From the NCBI GenBank assembly GCA_013396525.1, contig VWYX01000793.1, positions 253,999-317,998 on the forward strand: DNA of 64,000 nucleotides, given 5' to 3'. Under the pieces are notes generated by a model. It searched no databases and had not been told where the DNA came from. It saw only the letters and a program-made list of their open reading frames with translations. The stretch comes from Chaetorhynchus papuensis. Its lineage: Eukaryota; Chordata; Aves; Passeriformes; Rhipiduridae. Of this stretch, positions 48,168 to 61,700 are shown one piece after another (the first letter of the stretch is position 1; the number at the start of each line of letters is the position of its first letter). The position numbers and the translations under genes were made by a program.

Positions 48168-51100
48168 ATTTAAAAAATGAAAATAAAAGAACTGCTGGGG
48201 TTGTTTCTCAAAGCCACAGTTCTACTATATCCCCTTGGTGCTGTACCAAAGTAACAGAAACATAGAGCATTGCTTTTCAAGAAAACCCCACTCCTGGTCA
48301 GTAACACAGTTACTTTGGAACCAACAAATAATCGTTTCTCCAGACCTTCAGGCAACCTACAGTACACTTATGTTTTGGTAAGTGGCCTAAGTTCCCACAA
48401 CTCAATAGCTGAACCAGAACTTCAGCTGCACACAACCTTGCCTGAACCAACAGGCAACGCAACTCGCTCGTGAGAAAGAGCAGGATTTGAACTAGAACCT
48501 TTTAATAGAATCCCTACAGCAATGAGCCGTATTAAGCTACTGTTTTTCAGTGCCATTACTGCTGTGACCAGAGCTGCTGGGATTCTCTGCTGGTGTTATC
48601 ATGCATCCCTTCCCTCACGTGTCACTGCGACGGCTCGCAGAAAGCAGAGGTTATATACACCGTTCTACTGGAACAGAGAGCGCCTTTCACAGCCCCTCGG
48701 CAATTTTATTTTCCTTTGACTGATGCTGTCAGCACATTATCTGAAGTCTGCCTCGAGCGCAAGGGCTCGGTGAGAGTGTTTGCATTGCACTTGTGCGTTA
48801 CGCTACACCCTGCTCGGGCACCCTCTGCCCATCACTCACCGAGCCCACTTTCTGATCACTTGACTGCCATTTGGACAAAGCCCAACTCCAGCCCTCTCTG
48901 AGCACACAACACAGTCAAAGAAGGAAAGACAGTCTTTTTCAGCTCAGTTTTCAGCTGAAAGTCAATGAGTTGTGTGGTTATTGGTCCTTTTTTCAAAACA
49001 GAGCTTTTCTGTAAATACTATGCTTGTGGGAAGATCAGAACCCTTATTTTTTTTCACTCATTTCGGGGAACTTCAGTATGCAGCCTAGAGAATGGTTCTT
49101 TTGCAGATAGGAGTGAGACTATCTTTCAGTAACTAATAAATACAGCATATTCTCTTTACCAGAAGATCCTGAGTACAGTACTGCTGTGCAGTAGCAAATC
49201 AAGCTTCCTTTTTGTTCTTGTCTCTGAACATTATTACTGTAGTTGATATATTCATGGAATCCCTTAGCTGATCACAGAAAAGAAAGCACACCTTAATGTT
49301 GACTAGCTTACAATCTGTGACAGTGAACAGCAAGGAATAATACTCTGTGCATCTGGAATCGCAGTGGAAATGCATCTCATCCAATTTTCCAGGAAAAAAT
49401 TTGGCCAGGACATCAGAGCAGAGAGTCTCTCTGCTAAGCCTGCTACTGGAGCATTAGTCACAGCAACCCCTGCCCAAGGCTCTGAGTCACCACCAAAGAG
49501 AGGAGGGACCTCACCGTCCCCTGACAGCGCACGGGGGGATTGCCAGTGCAGATGTACAAGGTAAAGAATGACTCCTGAGCTGCCAAGAGCTCCACCAGCA
49601 CTTGGTTTTCCCTGCCATGGCTTCCTTCCATCTGTGGCTTGTGCCAGCTGAGAGCAGTTTATGAGCAGCAGGAAAGAGATTTGCCAGTCCATGGCACTGG
49701 AGTGGCAGAACTGAGGTGCAAGGACAGGACTGCCACAACAAGGATTGGTTTCCTTTCCATTGCTGAGCTCCTTTTCTGTAACACTGCTTTGCTTTATTCA
49801 GCATCCAGTACCTGGGTCCTGAAAACTAATGACACTAACAATTCCACATCCACACAAATGCAGATCTGCTATACACACAGATACAACAAGCATGTGTGTA
49901 TTTTCCTGTAGAGGAAATATGGTATTTATGCTTTATATGATGAACAAGGAGAAGAGAAAACCAAGAATTCTGGGCTATTGCCCAAACCACACAGCTTTGA
50001 AATCAGCGGTGCACTGAAAGAAAAACCCACACAACACAAAAACCCCTACGCTTCCTTCCAAGAAAAGTGTCTAAGTTTTCCAATTTGTTTACGACGGATG
50101 TCTACCCACAAGAGACTGAATTCTGGGCTGGATGAGACTGGACTGGCATACAACACCAAAAACCTCTCCTTCCTGAACTGGGGAACAATATCTTAAGTGT
50201 TTGTACATGGAGGCAGACCTAGTGTTGCAGAACTTTTCCCCCAAACTGTTCTATCTGCTTTTAATTTCCAATGAATCAGCAAACACATCTGTAGGCTACT
50301 ACTCTTCCAGACCAATGCTCTTTATTTTTTTATTCTCAGAACTCATCTCTCTTTTCCTGACACCTGCTCACTGCTCCCTCTGAAATACAGTCCAGAAGTA
50401 TTCAAGTACTCAGAAGTATTCAAGTTTCTTTCTCTGGAAGTCTCTTCCTAGCTCTGACTTTAATTAAATTGTATTATATGTGATGTAGAAACAAGTGAAG
50501 TTAAAAATATAGTAATTAAGGTAACTTGACTCTCTAACAGAGAAAGACAGGATCTACAGCAATCTCCAAATGCTGAATGTAGGTGAGGAACGTGATACAG
50601 CTTTGCACAGAAACAATATCCAGATGATAAAAGTACAACTGAAATATATCCCTAATTGCCCCAATCTTTAAGTAGTATCTAACTCTAAGAGTCTGTACTA
50701 GCATTAGTGTCATTTCTCTGGAAAGTTCAGTTATTGCCCACCACAATGGAAACAATCCTCAGTATCAGCTACATCTTTGCTCAGCTTTGAGCCAAGGAAT
50801 CGCTTTGGTGAATCCTCCCTAAGTCCCAGATCTGTCGAGGTATTGAAAATAGACTTAAATTGCAAACACTATCACTTCCCACTTGCAGACTGCAGGCGCC
50901 AGCCCAGAGGCTGGGTTTGGAAAAAGCCTGGTCTGTACCCCAGGAGCTCTGAGGGAACATCACCTACTCCTCATATCCCACTACTGTTTTCAACTTAAAG
51001 CCATCAGGGAGTTGTTTTTCCTCTGAGCCAACACCAGAGGTGTGCTGGGGTGTCAGGGCAGAGATCAGTTCCTGCTAATGGCTTGTTCTTTCACCTGGGC

Positions 51101-54100
51101 TTGGCTGATGATGCTACTGCAAACTCTTCTTTGGTGGGGATGCCAGAGCCAGGTCGCTTCTGAAGAAATGACCTGGCCTTTCACTGCCAGCCATTGCTGG
51201 GGTCATTGTCCAAGACCTTGCAGACTGCAGATCAGAGGTGGGACTTGCTGGTGGGGAGGTCTCCACGGCAGGACAGCAGCACAAGGCATCTCCCTGCCAC
51301 CCTCCTTAATGCAGTCTCCAAACATTACTGTGCCATTCACGTTTTGGTTTTTTTTACGTTTTGGTTTTTTGAACTACTTTCACTTACCCAAAGCACAAAG
51401 AAGCTAAAAACGTGGCCCAGGACCAACAGGTGGCCAGTAGCAGAGCAGGAGCAGGAATACAGCTCTCCTGAGACTGATGTCCTGAGCTCTCAGAGGATGC
51501 TCTGCACGCTCAGATGAAGCATGGCCTGATAACATTATGTATGACCATTTCCCTGCTTAGGCTGGGGCCTTTCATCTCTGAGACTTCACAGCTCTCGCTG
51601 TCCTGTGTTTAACCTTGAGCTAAGCAGATAATTTATGACCATACCAATTCCAAAAGAGAAAAGGAAAAGCTGCAGTACTATATTTGAAGTGAAGTCTGGC
51701 AAGACGTCCTGCTCGCTCTCCACAAGTACTTTATGGCAAAGCCTGAAACGGTTTCCCGGGATGTAGTATATCTGGCATGAATCCCTGCCAGGCAAAAATC
51801 TTGTCTTGTTTAATTAGCTCTCACAAATTTTCACCATCCAGCTTTCTCACTGAGGTCTGAACCACAGCTCCTGCTGTCCAGACACCATGGGGAGCGAGAC
51901 ACCACGTCCAAGGCCACCGCTGGTGGCCCGGCTGTGAAAGCGCCTGATGGAAACTCATCTCATTAAACTTTCGAAAGATGGATGCTCTGGCATTGGACCA
52001 GCTCCGAGCTCTCAGCTGGAGTTTCTGCTGGCCTCCAACTCTCTCTTTGTAATATTCTAGGGTTTGCCTGCTGGAAAATGACTTGTAAGAATGCTCTCCA
52101 GTGCCAGCGTTTGGAACCAGAGCTGTTTCCAGCATTCCCAAATCCTGGGATGCTCAGAGCTGATGTGCTGACTCAGATCACTCGAGACAAGCAAGTTAGT
52201 GAAAAGTTCAATCCAGTGGTAATGAGATCTGGTGGAATCAGACATTTGTATGATTTATTCTGTGTTTTGTAATCAGCGTAGAGTGTTAATGTCATCCATT
52301 TGCTCCCAAACTTTGGCCTGGAAAAGAGCAAGGCTAGTCAAAGCAAATGGCTGCAAACCTTCTAATGTCAGTCTCTTTTCTTTGTGAAATGAGTGGTTCC
52401 AGATCTCTACAGAGTTGCCTGGCAGTTTAATCCTATCCTCTCAATTACTCTTTCTTATTCCTATTGATTATTAATCGGTTCAGCCACATGATGTTCCCCA
52501 GCTCCCTGCTAGAGACACTGAGATTTTTTATTGAGCAGATCAGCCAAACTTAACCCAGCAGGTGTTGAGATTAAAGCTAGGATCAGGAAATACGGACATT
52601 TTGTGAAAAATTCACCAAGTTCAAGGGGTTTTGAAGATTCAATGACAGTAAATGATAGGATTTGGTGGATCCAAAAATCATCAGGGTTTTCCAGGGCCCC
52701 CTACCTTCTCAGTTGCCTTCTGCACACCACAGAATTTTCACCAATAATTCCTGGAAAACACGTTCTTGTCTCCTGAGCTCTGCGGTCTCCATTACATAGC
52801 TTTTTCAAGGCCCAATCTGTCATGTTTATAACCCAGAGAGAAATTGTGATGGAGCAAGCAAGCTTATGGCTGTGGTAATCTGGAAAGCCCTCTGGCACAC
52901 AGCAAAACACCAGGGGAGTAACACAACACCAAGGCTTGCCACAAGCGTACAAGAAGCTGGATGTGCCTGTGCGTCAGGGAGTTGAGACTTTGTTTTGTTT
53001 CCTGCAACTCAGTTGGAACAACAGCTCTTCAAAGGACATCTTCTTTCTCTTCAGTTTTCCTAGCAAGGCACAGTTAACGTTGAACGACAATCCCTCCAGC
53101 TACTTAACAGGCTTGTCTTCTCCATGAAGGCAAAGATTTGGGGCTTCTGAGGTGATTTATCTCATTTCTTTAACTGAATCCTACAAGTCATGGCCCAGTT
53201 TAAGATACAAAAACTTCTATTTTCCCCCCATACTGCTTGTGATCAAGCGGGAATCTTTCCTTGTTCCTGCCTGTACTGTCAGATATTTCCCTTGGATTTT
53301 TTTTTAAACTGTGTCCAGCACTTTCATAGGAAAAGAACGACTGCTAAAAAATCCATTAGCATGGTTTGGCCAGAGTCCAAAATTTCAGCTACCAAGAATG
53401 TTAAATCCTCCATCTGTTTGCTAGTTAGATAATGTTACCTTTGAGCTTTCCTTTGGCTGCTAAAGACACTTTATCTGCCTTAAATGTTGCAGAAAATTAC
53501 ACTTCAGGTCAAAGCCTGTGTGCCATTAAATAAGGTGGGGGAGGGAAAGGTTCTTGCTATAAATTTCCACCTTTAGTTCCTCCTAGCTCTTGGTACATTC
53601 AGACACAGAGGAGTCCCGAGCTGAGTGTAATCATACTAATGACCTGGATAATTGATGGTGAATGATGGATATGTTGAGCTAGACTCTAATCCACTCTTAA
53701 ATATTTGCTTGACTTTTTGAAAATCAAGGGAATACCCCAAAGGGAAGGAAGTTCTTTCACACAGGAGAAGCTAAGCAGCCACGGCGTGCTCAGGCGAACA
53801 TTTGGCTAAGACATTACTCGGTGCCTCAGCTGGGGATGCAGGCTGGGCAGCGAGGCCCAGCTCGCTCCTCAGTGCCAAGTCCTGGCTGTAACATCCATCA
53901 GACACCTCCAGGGAGAGGTGACTCAACCGCTTTCACTGACGTGATCCCGCCGAGGGCCGGCCAGGAGGTGAGCTTGCACAATCCCTGCCTGCACCATTTA
54001 TCTCCTCACTTCTCATTACAGCTGATGGGACACACAGCCAGCCACCTTCCCCCTGAGGAACGCGCTGGATGTGGAGCTCGCATGATTGACATGCACGGGA

Positions 54101-54954
54101 ATTTTTCCTTACGGCTTCAACCACAACCTCTTTCCACCCACTAGTTCACCAGAGAGCAGGGGTTGCTCCCAAATCACATCATAACTTTCCATCTGACCGT
54201 GACCTCGCTCCATCTCCCTTTCCTGGTGCATCAGGTGCCTTCCAGATGAGCTTTGGAGATTGTTCAAGCTGCCTCCTGTGATCCCCAAAGAGGGAGCAGC
54301 CCCTGCTGAGAAAAGCTAACAAGGAACCACTAAGCACAACTGTGTGGGACACTGACAGCTACTTATAAGGAAGGATTAGAACATGACCCCAAACCCACAG
54401 AAATTGTGGCACCTGTAGCAGATCCAGCGTGTATCTGCCTTTGCTTAGGTCTCCACATTCTCCAGGGGCGGGTGGCTGGACAGGATTGGTCAGAAACAGG
54501 AATAAATGAATGACCAGAACATAAAAACCTGAGATGCAACCGGTCAAGACCTGGATTTAAGTCAGCACAGGGATCCTTGCATCCCACTGTCAGGAGGACA
54601 GCAGTGTGAGGCCGGTCTTGCCAGTCAGTAACTCCTCCTGGGTAGCAAGAGGAGCAGGCATGGGATTCTGTGCCTGAAATGGGAGCTACAGACCAGCCTG
54701 CTGCCTCTCTGCAGCTGGGAGAAACGTTTCCATGCAGCCCTGACATGAGTTTCCCGCCGTCCAGCCAAGTTTCCTTAGCAGCAGCTGTGGGACTTAACTT
54801 TTAGGGCTAGGAAGAGATTTCTAGGCACAGAGCCCCATCTGCAGCAAAGTCAAAGTGACCCTGACAGCCACTGTGGGAGGTCAAGAGAAAAATGCCTGGA
54901 ATACATGGAGTTGTCACTCCATCTTCCCCATCAAAGAACGAGCTGGCAGGGAAG

Positions 54955-55774
54955 AAGACTGGCCTGGCTGAACAGAGAGCTTTGGCTGGAATTCAGGAAA
55001 AAAAAGAAAAGTTTATGACCTTTGGAAGAAGGGACAGGCAACTCAGGAGAACTTCAAGAATATTGTGAGGTTATGCAGAGAGAAAACTTGAAGAGAGAAA
55101 TTGAAGCCTAACTAGAAATTATTCTGGCTACTGCAATAAAAGACAATTAGAAAAATCTTTCTATAAATACATTAGCAAGAACAGGAGGGCTAAGGAGAAC
55201 CTCCAGCCTTTATTGGATGTGAGGGGAAATGTAGTGACTAAGGAAAAAATTGAAGTACTCAATGCCTTCTTTGCCTCAGTCTTTAATGGCAAAACCAATT
55301 GTCCTGTAGGTACCCAGACCCCTAAGTTGGAAGACTCAGAGGATGGGGAGTAGAATGAAGCCCCCTTAATGTAAGGGGAATGGTCAGTGACCTGCTACAC
55401 CACTCTAACACACACAAGTGTTAAAATGACCTGATCACTCTCTAGAGCTCCCTGGAAGAAGGCTGAAGCTAGGTGGGGATCAAGCTCTTCTCCTAAGTAA
55501 CAAGGTATAGAACAAGAAGAAATGGCCTCAAATTGTGCCAGGGGAGGTTTAGACTGGATATTGGAAAAAATTTCTTCACTAAAAGAATTGTCAAGCCCTG
55601 GCACAAGTTGCCCAGGCAGTGATGGAGTCACCACCCTTTTTTAAAGATATTTAAATGATGTGTAGATGTGGCACTTGGGGACATGGTTTAGTGGTGGACT
55701 TGGCAGTGCTGGATTAACAGCTGTACTGGTCGATCTCAAAGGTCTTTTCCAACCTAAACAATTCTATGATTCAT
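54955..55774 (+). mobile_element. CR1 LINE with large internal deletion
   Basis: The first part (to about 55,423) matches the ORF2 linker between endonuclease and reverse transcriptase of avian CR1: CTGGCTGAACAGAGAGCTTT, TTTATGACCTTTGGAAGAAG, CTATAAATACATTAGCAA and AATGCCTTCTTTGCCTCAGT. It stops just after the ACACACAAGT word that normally precedes the reverse-transcriptase domain. The second part (from about 55,470) is the CR1 3' end: GAAATGGCCTCAAATTGTGC, AGGGGAGGTTTAGACTGGAT, ATGGTTTAGTGGTGGACTTG and the tail AACAATTCTATGATTCAT. The conserved reverse-transcriptase core is absent, so the copy is dead. Frames inside are broken by stops. A short minus-strand frame (55,395-55,634) is a shadow. 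Confidence 0.93.
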
Positions 55775-58700
55775 AAAGGACTAGAGAAAGCACCACTATA
55801 AGCACAAAAGGCATAGAAGTGGAGGACTGGAGAGATAAGAAAAAGGTCATCTTGCAGCTCAAAGTCGCAGCTCAAAGTCACAGCTCCAAATGTGGCTTAT
55901 ACAGAGCAACCAGGATTCATTAGCCACTGCTGCAGTTGTGACTGCCTTGGGGAAAAGTCCCTGAATAATTTGTGAGGGAGAAACATCTGCAGAACAGTTG
56001 TGCAAGAAAGGCAGCTCCCCAGTCTGCACGAACCCCAGGTACACACAGGGTCTCAGGGATTACCAGTCCTCTTGAGCGTATCAAATGCATGAAAGAGGAG
56101 CAAAGACAACACGGGCCTGGATTGTGCAAATCCTTTCCTCAGTAATAGACCAGCATTGTGTAAGTGACCACGACCAGTCCCGCTCCTTCCACGGAGAAAC
56201 CGAGCCCGGTTGCTGCCACTGACCTAGGAAGTGTGAATGAACCGTTTGTTTGGAGAGAGATGAAAGGGAGCGTGCAAATGAAGCTTGTCTCCATCACCAC
56301 GACAGATTTACTTCTTCAAGTGGCCTCAAGTAGCCCTGGAAAGGAAATCTGGAATGTTGTAACATTCATAAATATTTGACTGTTCTGTCTTACCTTGAAA
56401 ACAGGCAGAAACTCTATCCTAAAGAAAGCACTCCCAGATTGAACAGTCATTTTGTTAAGCAGGCCATGACCTGGGGAACTAGGTATTGGTGACATTTAAT
56501 CTGTATCTATATCTATGCACATGTACAAACACACACAATAAAATGCAGTGGTTGTCCCAAGGAAAGCCTGGCAAACATCTGAAAACAAAGCTAAATCTAA
56601 GCTTGGCTACTTAGACTTACAAATGAAGTCTTGTAAGTTTTAGAAGCAAATCAGAAATATTTTAAACATGTTAGAGGCAATAAATCATTATTCCTCCTTT
56701 ATTTTAGTTACCCCCCGAAATCTAAAATATTTTATTATTTTCATTAGAGCACAATATCCAGTGTTTTAGGTGTCTCCCATCTGATCTGACACCAATCAGT
56801 CATGGCAAACTCCCACCTTTCATTCAGACTTCCCACCTCGTCATCACAGTTGAATTTGAGAAGAAACAAACAAGAAGTGCTTGTGGAGAGAATAGTGAAT
56901 GGGTATTTTAAGATGCACCATGTAATGTGATCTACAGTTTAAAATTTGCACCACTGAGCAGATCCAACACAAACCCCTTCTGCTCCTGCTGAGATGGAGT
57001 AATTCAGTACCTGTGGTGCTGCTGCCAGCTACAGAAGAGGAGAAAAAAATAAATAAACTCAAGGAGTTTCCTTCTTGAGATACTAAAGAATCTGAACACA
57101 CTCACCCAATACAAAGCCCCCTACTTTCAATGGGTATGAACTGTATTTAAAACTGTCACAGTTTGGTTGCTCAGCTAATGAAAGATGCTGATTCTTTAAC
57201 TGAAAAAGATGTAATTTGGATCCACAGGAGATTTCCCCTACCAGCTGGTTTTGAATGCTGTGGTACTCTCTCCCCTGGGTATAATTAGATTGCTGTAACC
57301 TAAACAGCCCTTCCACTCCCATCACTTTAATGTCCCCCAAGATGATAAACAGCATTAAGGCCTCATTTCTGCAGCCTGTAGATCAAGAAATATGTATGAT
57401 TTTATGTATGTCTTAAATGCTTTTCCTTGTGACCACAGAATGAGCAACAATTATCTCACTGAAATGAATTGCAAAATCTGACACACTCTGCTTTCAGTCT
57501 TTCAAAACCATATTAACACAGGAGCCACATCTTATTCAGCATAGTGTGATACCAAGTCCATTGGAGCCAGGAACTAGTCTAGCCTTCATGTCAATCAATA
57601 AGAATAATAAAGAGGAATGCCAAAAAGGAAAAGCATTTGTCATATCCCAATTGCTTCTTTTATGAGAAAATATACTGTGCATTGAGTACCCTGACAGATG
57701 TGCATAGATATTGATTCTTCTTTTTCCAGTTCACAAACTATATCAGTAAATAAATTTTTAAAAAAATTTAAAAATAACAATTAAAAAAGGAAATAAGCCA
57801 GAACACTGGTTTTGTTTGTCCAGGACAAATGTTTTGAAATGTATTTGCAAAATTATTTTTCATCAGCCAAATCACAGACTAAATATTTTGTTGTTGGATT
57901 TCTATACTCTTCTGTAATATACTCAGAAATTTTCTTTTATAAAATAATAAAAATCAAAGTTCCTCACTTTTAAATACATTGTAAGGTATATTTGAATTTT
58001 CTGAGATACAGAAAACACTGGAGAAGGAAGATACTTTCATGATTTTTTTCCAGCATTGACCCAAATTACTATGGCATTGCAAAACAGTATTTTTAGGCAA
58101 GTGAACTAGTTCTACTTTTAGCATAATTATGTTGATTGAGTAGCACTGGAATTGAACCAGGTTACTTTTAGGAATTCTCTCTGGAACAAAGGGAAAATAT
58201 GAGTTACCTAAAATAGTGACATCATGTATCAAGAATAAAACATAATGAGCACCTTAAACCTGTAACTGATGGGAATCATTTAAAGACACTATGGAACAAA
58301 ACCCCCAACATACTAAAACTTGAACAAGCACACTATTACATTAGGAACTTCAATAAGGTTCCCTGAAAATGTTAGGATTATGTTTTGCTGTTCTGTAGAA
58401 AAGCTTTGCTACTGCTTTCTGTTTGAAAGAAAGGCAGCAAACTCTTCAGATGCTTTTAAAAAGGAGCAAAATAGCAAAGGTGTAGTAAAAGCAGGAAATA
58501 ATTTGTTCTTGTTGACTTTTTTTTGGGGGGGGGTGAGATAATTGACAGGGTCAAAATATATGAACGTAGGAAGATTATTCTACAACTGGTTTTTCATGGA
58601 CATACATTTTACACAAACTATTTATATATGGGTACAGACACATACATATTTCATATACATGTATGTGCAAACCCACAGTTCATAGGAACGGGCAAGCAAT

Positions 58701-61700
58701 ATGAAAACTGTGTCTCTGAGTTTTAACAGCTATTTCTTCAGGTATTTTCCTTTGCTATCATTTTACTAATGAAAGAAAACAAGCTCCTCTTTTCTGTTAT
58801 TTCTAAGGTACCCAGGCATCAAAGGCAGGGAAGGAGACTGAAGAAGAGGTGGAAAAGCTTCAGATGAAGCTTAGAGAATACTGTATGATTCTTCTATCTG
58901 AGCAGGAAAACCTTTAAAAAATGGGCTTCATTTCAAGTGGAAGAAGTCTTTCAGATCAGCAAATCTGTTTTTTCACCATCAAAGAATTGCTTTAGTGATC
59001 TTTTAGGTCTTCAGAGTGCTACCCATCAGAACATTGCTCTTGGATTGAGTGTTTGAACCCTTCACAAACACCAGACATGCAGCACAGGCTACACTGCAGG
59101 GCTGCAGAGATGAAGGGCAAGTTCTCCACCAAGCTGCAAAGATTATTCTGAGAAGGGGCAAAGACAGATAAAGACGGAAGTTTGCTCCAGCCCATCACGG
59201 AGAGCTGTTGTTTCCTATTACCTACAGGGGAACGTAAGATTTATGAATAATGCTATTGATGGGACATACAGTAAATTTCACATGAGATTAAAGAAAGTTG
59301 GTTCATTAAGTAGATTTAGGTAGAGGGAGAACCAAAATGATTAATCAATGGGAGATGAAAAGGAAATCACATTTAGCCCAGGAAACACGTACATATCCTG
59401 AAGGCATATGTTTGTTTGCTCACTTAAGTAATTTTGCTAAACACTCAAAAAATTTAATGGAACAAGTGAGAGATTCTGCAATAAATTAGGCATGTAATCA
59501 GAAATGAAGATTAAATCTGGAGCTGAGAAAAGGAAGTGCATTTAAGTTTCAGTTTCCTTCTGCTGTTAAAGTACTTGGCATTGCAAACACTCTTTTTTTT
59601 CCCTTTTTTTCCCATGCCACCTACAGCATTATAGAGTGCCCAGGATGCAGGGGAAACATAGGAAAAATTCAAGTTTAAGTCATTTTTTTTATCAGTTTAG
59701 GTGACTTTGGTAGAAAGAGCTAGTTTGGAACAGATCCTCGAAGAAGAACAGGATATGCTATAGAATACTCACTGAGTAGAGAATATCCTTAGGATCCAGA
59801 GTAAGATCATCTGTGGCGGTCAATATGACATTAGAGAAACTAATCATGTCAAAAAAAATAGTTCTTCCTTTTTGACATTATTCAGCATTAGTTGGTAAAA
59901 TGGCCATTTACAGTAGCAAGCCAAGGGAGATTTAGTTCCTGCTTATAGAACTAAAAATACATCATATTAATAGAAAACACCTTGAACAGTTTGAAAATTG
60001 ACTATAGTGAAAGATGTCAAAAAGTAGCCATAAAAATGGAGAATCATCTGTGATGGGAGCTTCTTCTAGCAAAAAAAAATTTATAGGGATTGGTAACGAG
60101 CCCAACACTAGTCAAAATTTTCATCCATGATTTGGAAGTTCTCGGAACGCTGCCAAAAAAATCCACATGCACGAGACAGACTGTCAGCATGACAAATTCT
60201 GAAGACATGGAGCCATCTGAGCAGAATCTGCCTCTTGAAACGAAGAAGGCAGGAACACACCAACACCCAGAGAGACTTTTGCAGACGGGGGATACCGGGT
60301 AGAGCTCTCGGAAGATGAACCTGGATGCTCATTGCTGACCACTGACCCCGCTCCCGTCGTGCTGCCCTCCCGGGCTGGATGTACAAGATACCTGGCTCAG
60401 TATCTGAGCGTGGCGAGACTGAACTGTGACCATCATGCACAGCTCCAGGGATTTGCCTTCAAAAGAAGCATCTTCAGGAGCAGGTGACTCAAGAAAACTT
60501 CTCGTGGCACGTTGATCCAGTGTGGATTTTTTAATGTCTAATAGCAACTGAGCACACATGCTCCCGCTTTTCCTTCATTAGGGCACTACCAGGATTTCCC
60601 TCCTCTTCCTGGCTGCATGTCATCAGGTAAAGTGCAGCTTAAAGACCTTTAAGACTCCTCCTGCCTTTATGAAATTAGTCAAGCGTTAATGGGGAGGGAG
60701 AGACACAAATCCACTTTCAGTAGACCTGCATAAGCCTTGTTTTCTTAAGAAACCACAAACAGAAAGAAGATCAACAGGATAATTCAAGGACCAGGAAACA
60801 AGCCTTGCAGTAGGAGATTTAAGTGGCTTAGTCAATGTAGCATGAGATGGAGATGGACGGACTTCAGTTATACACATCTTTGCTCGGGAAACTCGTGGAA
60901 ATGGACAGATTCCTAAGTTTAGCAGAAAAGAAAGGCACAACTCAGTCAAAAGTGACATGAGACACATGCCAAACAGAAAGAAGGTACTTTATTTATTTAG
61001 ACAGTTGCAAGTAAAAGCTACTGGAAGAGCTTATCAAAGGGAAAGTGGAGAGAGATCCCTCCATCTCCTTAGGATGACTCCAGATGCCATGGAGGTAGAT
61101 TTTAATGGACTCCACATCACTGGTTATCTGCAGGGTGGCAGCAGGCGACACTGCCCCACCTGGTTCCTGTATTTTTTGTGACATCTGTTGGCCTTAGGGC
61201 CACGCTGACTCCCACAGGATGCAGCTCCACAGGGCACTCCCATCGACGCTCACAGGTCTCCTTGTTGTGGGCTGGGACAGGGAGTGAAGAAAGTGGCACA
61301 ACCTCTGCAGTGCCTCCCTGAACTCAGCAGTTCAAGGCAGTTCAGCAGGTGAGCTGGATCTTCTGTGGACCTGAAGGCACCCAGCACCCTCCAGGATTTG
61401 GTCGATGACCCCTTCCTAAGTCTTTCTATCCTTCACCCTTCCTCCTCAAGACAACCTGACCAGTGAAGCATCAGCCTGGGGATGGAAGGCAGCTGGGAAA
61501 CATCCCCACTCCCATACACACACAGTCCTGCTAATACTCATCACTGCTCCTGTCGATACTTTTACCTCTTTTTCTGATGTGTCAGTGGGAGGAAGATCGA
61601 ACTGACATCATTTTTCCAGAGTAGCACTGCAGAAACACCACTCTGCTAAAGAATGGCTTTGATTTGTCGCAGAAAAGGCCTCACGAACTGACAGTTTTTG

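Larger units (their letters stand above)
40152..54954. other. Non-coding sequence, intronic or intergenic
   Basis: About 14.8 kb without a gene I can support. Frames such as 45,984-46,385 and 46,571-47,035 (plus) exceed 130 codons but show no domain and no paired splice signals. A weak 80-nt plus-strand exon candidate is listed separately. Homopolymers include T15 at 44,833-44,847. Two short stretches are relatively CpG-rich (about 48,610-48,850 and 53,780-54,130), and there is a notable palindrome at 48,154-48,167. Confidence 0.6.

Noticed and set aside
48829..48886. 58-nt minus-strand AG/GT-bounded segment
   Set aside because: Two frames are open and the donor lacks AG at its last exon positions; not distinguishable from chance.
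52062..52218. Plus-strand AG/GT-bounded open segment
   Set aside because: The acceptor (TAATATTCTAG) is fair but the donor (CCAGTG/GTAATG) is poor, the antisense is also open, and no adjacent exon supports it.
58639..58667. 9-bp inverted repeat CACATACAT...ATGTATGTG
   Set aside because: It is made of alternating purine-pyrimidine simple sequence, and such palindromes are common by chance in this type of tract.
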